Shown here in pieces: positions 57,113 to 64,000 of a stretch of DNA of 64,000 bases (position 1 is the stretch's first letter; each line of letters starts with the position of its first letter). A model generated the notes under the pieces. That model was not told where the DNA came from, ran no database searches, and saw only the letters and a list, made by a program, of their open reading frames with translations. Origin of the DNA: Cannabis sativa (lineage: Eukaryota > Streptophyta > Magnoliopsida > Rosales > Cannabaceae). The stretch spans positions 70,576,600 through 70,640,599 of the forward strand of contig NC_083602.1 of NCBI RefSeq assembly GCF_029168945.1. Reading direction: 5' to 3'. The position numbers and the translations under genes are program-made.

Positions 57113-58340
57113 ATCGAGACTACACAAAACACCATCTAGTGTCCCACTTTTAAATTGTAAAGGATTTAACAAGATAAAAAAGTAAGTGAAATCTAAAGAG
57201 AGTGAGACACTATAACTTCTCAATTTCCTGAATTTAAAAAGCCTTTCCGGATTTCAAGATTACTGCTATACTTCCCATGTAAATGAGAAATTTCATGACA
57301 AATTGTACAAGTAAAGCAATCCCACAAATGTTAACTATCGCAAGATAGTAATCACACCAAGAAAAAAGAGAGGGAAAAAGGAATCAATTAGAACCCTCCT
57401 CCAACAATTGAAGAAATGTAACGGATCAAAACTTGGTTACCTCCACACGCGCAAGCTAATAAGTAAGCAAAGATATAAGAGAATACCATACAAGATTAGC
57501 ATTTAAACTAAAAGAAAGCACAAAGATTCCCAAAATGGACTCATTCCATAAAAATTAGTAGCTTAAGAACCTTCAAACTACTGCCTGAGTCACACTATAA
57601 TAATAAGGTTATGCTATGGTATTAATACTAACCTTGACTCTTCTGTGGGAACCCAATTCCAGTATCTTCGATCTTCAATATAGCTTAACTTAAAACCTAT
57701 CCTATTCGTGATGCACCATTGAAATATTCTCAATTATATATTGTATAAAATTATTAATTTCTCCTCCCAAGCTCAACCCTAAAATCCTTGAGAAGCATAT
57801 ATATCTAGCAATAAGCTATGCCAGTACTTAAAAGGAATCAAACTCTGAACCTGTTAACGTCATTGGGTTCTTTTAACAAATTGGTTAATATATCAAACCC
57901 TTGAATTATAATAAATCACTTAGATTCAAAACTCTCAACAAAATGAGAAATTATCCATTGATGATGAAAATAGAGCATATATACCATGTTATTGTTATAA
58001 CATAGAGCAAGACAGAAAGAGAGGGAAGTAGAGAGACTTACAGAGGTGGCCGGCCGGTTCGAAATCACAACCTTCAGAGCTGATGAGGACGGGCGAGACC
58101 TGTTATAACACAGAGAGACTGAGAGAGAGAGAGAGAGATTGAGAGAGAGAGAACGCAAGAGAAAAAGAGAGGGAAAGAGAGAGACTAACGGAGGTGGGAA
58201 AATCGCAGCTCCATTGACACCTTTACACCTTCGAAATCGCAAGAGAGAAAGAGAGGGAAAGAGGGCGCTGTTCAGAGAAAAAGAGAGGGAAAAAGAGAGC
58301 TCGATCGAAATGAAAGTGTGTTTGGGGGTAAGTGAAAAAT

Positions 58341-58633
58341 AGGAGGATTAGCGTCGTTTTGTCACACTCACAATAGATTTACCGTCGGTTTTAAAAGGCC
58401 ACATAAAGCATAAGTGAGGCTTTTAAAACGACGCTAATAATGAACGAATTTTTTTAATTTTTTTACTTTTACCGTCGGTTGGGTAATTAGTGACGGAGTA
58501 AGAACCGACGCAATTTATGTATTTTTTGTGACATTTTAAAAATGACGAATATACTCAATATGGTACTATTCACGTCGGTCAACGCGATGAACAGTCGCGT
58601 TGACCGACGTGAATAGTGACTTTTGTAGTAGTG
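58341..58633. repeat. CACTA subterminal repeats, right end
   Basis: Words ACCGTCGGTTTTAAAA, AAAACGACGCTAAT, ACCGACGCAAT, TCGTCATTTTTAAAA-type occur in both orientations. A perfect 23-bp hairpin (58565-58587 with 58595-58617, 7-nt loop) lies 16 bp from the terminus. Confidence 0.82.
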
Positions 58634-58636
58634 CTT

Positions 58637-60256
58637 TGATGCCGATTCTCCTTCTTGTTGTTTGGATTCTCCTACAGTCTTACACACTATGATTGAGATA
58701 CCACTTGATGTGTGTGGGCACTACTCTATCAATCAAGGAATTTCGAAATTTGAAGAGAAGAAACGAGAGAGAGAGGAAAGTGGCTATGGCTTTCTCTGAA
58801 AGAAACAATGTGCAAGTCATGAGTTTCCTGAAGCCAACACTTTCTATTTATAGAATGCCATCTAGGTTTAGGTTAGAAATGCATGGCATTAAAATAATGG
58901 AAAAATAAATGGTAAAGGGCTTGCATAGTGGGCGGCCATATAAGGAAATTGGGCCTCACTTTGCAAATTTCCCATTTTGTTATTTTTCATTCCCATTTTC
59001 TCAAAAATGCCAATTTTCCAATTTAACCATTTAAATGCCAATTCTAATTATTTAATAACTAAAAATTAATTATTAAATAATATTGTCATTTAATATATTT
59101 ATTAATTTAGACATGTAAAGTCTCTTAATTAATAAATAAACCTAGAATCTCTTTTCTTTACAATTTTGCCCTTGCTTAGTGAAAATTCATAAAGTAGACA
59201 CAGTCTAACTTTAGAATTATAATTGATTAATCAAAATCAATTAACTGAGTCTTACAAGCAGTATGGTCTAAACTAGTATGGGGACCATGGGCTTATATTT
59301 TCGATCTTCCAATAAGTCGAACCGAATTTACCAAGTAAATTCCCTAACTTATTAATTCCTTATTGAATCCACACTTAGAACTTGGAATTGCACTCTCAGT
59401 CATATAGAACGCTCTATATGTTCCACGATATAGATACGTCATTAGTTATCTATTGTTATAATCCTAATTTGATCAATGACCCTCTAATAGATGATCTACA
59501 TTGAATAGGCACTAAGTTACCGTTACACCTTCAATGTATTTTATTATTAAAACACTTAGCTCCGTATAAATGATATTTCAGCGTAGTGAAATGAGATCTC
59601 CACCATTTATCTCTGTTTAGCCAAGCTCGATGGATATCATCGTTTCACTTCTAAATTCCTAGAGAAGTGCGCTCCCAATCAATTATACTATCATGTTCCC
59701 AAAATGTACGTATCACCCTGACCCAAAAGTAGGCTAACTAACAAATCAAAGAACATGTATAGTACTCTTGAGATTGAACCTAATCATATCAGGATTAAGA
59801 TCATTTAATCTAGGATCAACAGGTGATATTGAATTGAATAGATATTACGGTAAATTTTAATATATCTAAACAAAGTTCAATATCGGTCCCTTCCGATGTA
59901 TACTCCATACATCCGATACTGGTAAACTTTGCCAATGTCCTGGAAAGGACATAACACTTTTCCAAGGTGTAAGAATACCTATCGCTGATTATACCATGTC
60001 AGTCTAAAGCCAGTGTACTGACAAATCAGGGAATAAATTTTCGAACATATAATTAAGATTATATTCCACTGTGCTGACAACACTATAATCATTAACAAAT
60101 TCATATGTTCTGGACTTAAATAGAATTCATACATTATATATATAATCATGAAATAAATCATGTGAACCATGCAACATGAAATTTTATTTCTAATCTTTAT
60201 TAATAAGTAAATCAATTATATTGAAATGTGTTTTATTTAGGGCACAAAACCCAACA
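58637..60256 (-). repeat. LTR of copia copy D, part 2
   Basis: Continues 46492-46719 after the CACTA element and ends CACAAAACCCAACA at 60256, followed by the polypurine tract (plus AACTCCCACTTG). Minus-strand TATA-like box is plus CTATTTATA at 58844-58852. Very similar to copy C. Confidence 0.88.
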
Positions 60257-62830
60257 AACTCCCACTTGCACTAATATAAAACAAAATGTGCATTTCAAAT
60301 AATCTCAACACCTTGATATACAAATCAAGTGTAGTAGTAGTAAACTCCTCGTAATAGGATCTGACAGGTTGAATTAACCACAACCTTCTCTCCACCATTA
60401 CTCTTCCTTAATCACAAAATCCTTGATATTGTGAAATTCCTCTCTATATGTCTACTCTTTTGGGATACTAGATTCTATACCTTTGGCAACTACTTTTTGG
60501 TTATTCACGAAATGACACTAGTAGTTAAGACAAGTTGGAACGGTGCCACAAATGTATAGAACTTTCCTTAGACTGAATAAGTACCTTTACTTCATCTTTA
60601 ACATTCAGTCTCTCTCTGGTAGACCAAGAGATTTCAGATAGGTTTTTATACTTCTCCAAAATTACTACTCCACCCCAGAGTAATCACCATCTTATCAGCA
60701 GACTTTTTAGCACAAAGGCAAGTCTAGAAATCTGATGTGGTGTAGTCTAAGAGTTTTAAACACACCCTTATCGACTAACATACATTTCCTCTTCTTAATC
60801 TTAAGATTTACTTGATTGTCTTCCAATGTTCCTCTCCTGGATTAATCTGATACCTACTCATTACTCCCACTCAACAGCAGGTGTCTGGTCTAAGGCATAC
60901 TAAAGCATATCTGAGACCTCTCACTGTTGATTTAAGAAATTTTTCCATGACTTTATCTTTTCTGGAGTAGTTGAGACTTTTCCTTAGATAAATAAAATCT
61001 ATGCCTAGAAGTCGAGAAGCTTCTATAGATTGCCATTAGAAAGAAAAAGCTTCAGCATCTTACTAAAGTAAGTTGCTTGCATTAGAGTAAGTAATTACCA
61101 GGTATACCACAAGCCATAGGTTTAGATAAACTCAAACCTATAATACTAGGAACAGGAAGTTTTGTTAAGTCCATTGAATAGACTTATTAACGAAAATTTC
61201 CTTTTATGTCCTTGTAATAGAAAACTTTAGGTTACTCCATGTGAATGGATCAAACCATAGTTCTATTGGTTTTTCTTCTTTGTTTCTTATCTTGACAATC
61301 CATTACTTGTTTAAACTCACAATGGATTTTAATTACTAGTGTCTTCCACGTCATAAGAAGGTGAGTTCCTAGAAACCCTCCCACTACGACAAGGTACCGT
61401 GAATTATGTCTAAGAAAACTAAATGGTATTAACCTCTTCGATTGTGTTAAGACAACAGAGGCAATGGGATCATCTTGTATCGAATAAGATGATATAACAC
61501 TTTTTGAATCAAGAAAGAAAAAAATATCTCCTTTATTTGCTACTTTATTTTCAGACTTAGTCATTTTCTTAGAAAATTAGTATTTGTTTAAACCAACACT
61601 TTCTTATCTATTGACTATGGGATGGTCCACCCCAAATCACTTAGAATAGCTAACAAACATGCAAACCATGGTTAACAGTTCTATCTTTTCTTAAGATTTC
61701 GATTAGGTCATCCATGAATCTAGTAATGTTTTACATTAAGTATACAACCATTGCATCATTCTGAAATTGTATTACCATAGAAGGACTTAGGCAACGACTA
61801 GTAACTAATCAACAATATGCAAAACGAAATTTCTGGGGAGGTAAGTTTGGATATAATTCAAAAATCAAATTAATGATCTTTGAACTACATATCTACTAAC
61901 TATTTCTCCACCCCTATCAGTTCGCAAGATCTTTAACCACTTACCTTAATGGTTTTCACCATTGCTAGAAATTCATGAAATTTTTTAAACATTTCAATTT
62001 TCTTTTGCTTAAGGTAAAATCTAGAGTGATCGTTTTAAGAATACAACGAAAACTCATCTCCACCCCTGAATGTACATCCATCTTAAAATGAGATGATTAT
62101 ACTTTCAGTGGATATAGACATATTAACTCTTTGCAGAGAATGATCTTGTCAAAACCACTATGAACAAGATACAAATGCCACATATTTAAAATATGTGGTT
62201 GTATCTTTTGATGACTTAGGCTTAGTTACATCAAAGAGTTCTTAGAACGCAAGTGGATTCTGGTCACAGAATACTAAACTCATACAGTTTGAATCCATTG
62301 AAAGAAAATGGTTATTAAACACTTGTGAAAGTGTAACTGTATAATGAGTAATTCTTTCTTGGGCCACCACTACTAATTTAACTCTAAGTCTGATTTGCCC
62401 ATACAAGTAGGAGATTTCTAAGATTGAGTATTTATATCATTTTGGGATAGAATTTCGGGAATATAATCATATGTGTCATTTAATTTCTTAAGAGAAAATA
62501 TAGAATGACATGAAATGATTTATTGACCATTCATCCAATGATATGTTATAGAGCTAATTCGAAATGAATAAGCTAAAAGGAATTAGGATAATTTTGTTTT
62601 TAAATAAGAATCCAACGATGCTTCGAGAGTCAAAGTAATCTTATTTATACAATCTTCTTGTTTCATATTGTAAATACTAGTCTAAGGTGTCATCAATTGA
62701 TGAACAGCTAGATGTTGCATTTACAATATTTATCTTTCGAGATCTAACACTATTATGTTTATCTAATGTTGACAATCCATTAGGGATTTATCCCATTAGA
62801 ACAACAACCCAAGTTAGACCAACAATGAAG
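60257..62830 (-). pseudogene. Degenerate internal region of copia copy D
   Basis: The minus strand of 62100-61850 shows copia integrase: a GGDEF-like start, NDHSRFYLKQKKIEMFKKFHEF, and the DRGGEY-equivalent after a shift. 61564-61250 has an open frame of 104 codons with unclear pol or linker text. 60257-61060 corresponds to the 3' end. Reverse transcriptase motifs were not recognised, so internal deletions are likely. No functional frame. Confidence 0.6.
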
Positions 62831-63390
62831 ATTCGAAATTAAACTACAATTTAATAACAGAAAATAACATGGTTCAATATAAATTCATACACAATTCAGA
62901 AATTATTAAACATATAGCAAGTAGGAATGACAAGTGAAAATACTAAAACATACAATCCTAAATAATTTCCAAGGTCTTCAACAAACTGATCTCAGTGTCC
63001 CGTTTAGGCGAGAGTCAAAGCTACCATCCATTGAATAGAGTTGTCAGCTCATCTAAAATGTAAACATTCTAGCAACCTTTTACTCGATCAAGATTGGAAT
63101 CGGCGTTGTCCCGTTTAGGCGAGAGTCAAGGCTATTCTATCTTATGAGCTTCCACCATTGTTTCATACTCTTGCAAGTCTTATACAGTCGCCACCATTAG
63201 GGTGATCAATACTATATAAAAAACTTACAAAAATACTTATCTTTTGAGATTAAACGGTGCTAACTTGCTAATGAACGTTCCTCCATTAGGGAGGATTACT
63301 CACTAAAACAATAGCTATGTAAAACCAACAATGGAGATTGAATGTCCTAATAATAATAAAGCTCATTATTTAATGAAAGTTGTATTGTCT
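62831..63390 (-). other. Leader of copia copy D
   Basis: Matches the leaders of copies A and B; GTCCCGTTTAGGCGAGAGTC occurs twice, at about 62998 and 63109. A diverged second copy of part of this block appears upstream at about 62590-62850. Non-coding. Confidence 0.65.
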
Positions 63391-64000
63391 TCTAATTTTT
63401 ATTTTAATCAATTTATTTTAAATATATATTTATTTAATCAAAATTTCCAATTTAGAATGAAAAATTCTAAATATAAATTTTAATTTAATATTTATAAATT
63501 ATACTTAGATGGATATGAAAATAACGTGAATTATTTCGATCTTAGTAATAATTTCCAATAAATATTTAGAAAATTATTCAATTTAAGTTGTTTCAAAATT
63601 AATTTAAATTAATTTACAACTCAAATTTAATTTTCTATAAATATATATTGCATTTTGAAAAATGAAGTGTATAAGAATACTACTTTCGAAAATGCTTTAA
63701 AATAAAATAAAAATAAATTCTGGAAAAAATTATTCTAATTTTATGTTGGCCCAAAATTAATTGATAAAAATTAATTTTCAACAAGAATATAATTTTCCTA
63801 TTTAATTAAATATTTTAAAAAAATTTCAAATATTTAAGTATCATGCTGAATAATCAACTTAAATATTAATTTTCTATTTAATTAAATATCACTAGAAAAA
63901 TACTTTAAGCAAAACAGATAATATCTATTTAGACTTTCATTGACTAATTAATTCAATTTCTAATTATAATATATTTTAGTTCATTTATTTTAATTAATCA
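63391..64000 (-). repeat. AT-rich leader repeats of copia copy D
   Basis: Units with AATTTAAGTTG...CAACTCAAATT and CCTATTTAATTAAATA recur, as in copy B (31141-32411). The element continues past the window; its 5' LTR is not seen. Confidence 0.65.

Larger units (their letters stand above)
54262..58340. other. CACTA interior, 5' side: promoter and leader region
   Basis: No protein-coding gene recognised. It should hold the promoter and first introns of the minus-strand transcripts. Features seen: (TA)n runs at 55420-55500; direct duplication of ATACTAATAGAATATTCAAG at 55995 and 56081; a perfect hairpin at 56110-56168; 49-bp tandem units at 57015-57112; a (GA)n-rich block at 58110-58330, which as CT on the minus strand is common near plant start sites. 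Confidence 0.6.
46720..58633 (-). mobile_element. Complete CACTA (En/Spm) element, TSD CTT
   Basis: Ends are CACTACTACAAAAA at 46720 and its complement TTTTGTAGTAGTG ending at 58633. The 3-bp duplication CTT occurs at 46717-46719 and 58634-58636; both flanks join into one copia LTR. Subterminal repeats based on CGTCGGTTTTAAAA / ACCGACG fill about 300 bp at each end. Two tandem minus-strand gene regions lie inside: TNPD-type transposase (50877-54261) and a TNPA-Ulp1 type gene (47373-50757). The 11.9-kb length is in the range of autonomous plant CACTA elements, but the transposase is frameshifted, so this copy is probably not autonomous. Confidence 0.93.

Noticed and set aside
58139..58342. Arg/Glu/Lys-rich ORF
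   Set aside because: Translation of a (GA)n microsatellite in the CACTA leader.
1..64000. tRNA, rRNA or microRNA genes
   Set aside because: No cloverleaf-type or rRNA-like sequence was recognised on reading; microRNA candidates (the hairpins listed) lack any expression evidence.

Overview
The window is AT-rich, repeat-dominated nuclear DNA of a flowering plant, most probably a eudicot. The evidence is Ty1/copia and Tat-type Ty3/gypsy retrotransposons, En/Spm (CACTA) elements, Mutator-like and Tourist-like elements, L1-type LINE tails, and GT-AG introns. I cannot name the species. No bacterial genes, operons, CRISPR arrays, tRNA or rRNA genes were recognised. Only one locus looks like an ordinary host gene: a small five-exon cullin-like gene at 16414-17471.

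Layout. 1-8.4 kb: 3' part of a Sirevirus-type copia element on the + strand, with a broken gag-pol, an intact extra (env-like) ORF and the 3' LTR. It lies beside a degenerate LINE RNase H piece (8.5-9.0 kb). 9.9-12.6 kb: LTR, tiny gag remnant and leader of a minus-strand copia family with ~1.88-kb LTRs (copy A). 12.6-16 kb: AT-rich spacer with a fold-back and a Tourist-like MITE. 16.4-17.5 kb: cullin-like gene. 18.0-19.7 kb: 5'-truncated LINE, minus strand. 20-24.2 kb: cluster of small DNA elements, including a 927-bp element that is almost entirely one palindrome with a 10-bp target duplication, a 1.5-kb Mutator-like element with a 9-bp duplication, two related MITEs, and a second locus sharing the GGTCCGAT motif.

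24.9-64 kb is a nest of insertions. Copia copy B (LTR 24857-26736, minus) carries a truncated CACTA element (to 30176) and a complete 5.4-kb copia element (32417-37835, TSD ATTTC). It is followed by a Tat-type gypsy element starting at 38881. The gypsy RNase H region is cut at 44047 by copia copy C. Copy C's internal region is cut at 46492 by copia copy D. Copy D's LTR is in turn split by an 11.9-kb CACTA element (46720-58633, TSD CTT). That CACTA element carries a frameshifted TNPD-type transposase and a downstream TNPA-type gene fused to a Ulp1-like protease domain. Copy D continues to the window end.

Most striking signals: (i) the complete 5.4-kb copia element has nearly identical LTRs but almost no coding capacity; much of its interior is a run of short hairpins, many with the same CCTGAAG core, and its primer-binding site looks complementary to an anticodon half of tRNA-Ile; (ii) the 927-bp palindromic Mutator-like element could yield a long double-stranded RNA; (iii) the truncated cullin-like gene has clean splice sites. 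All assignments come from reading the sequence and recalled family motifs; no database search was run.
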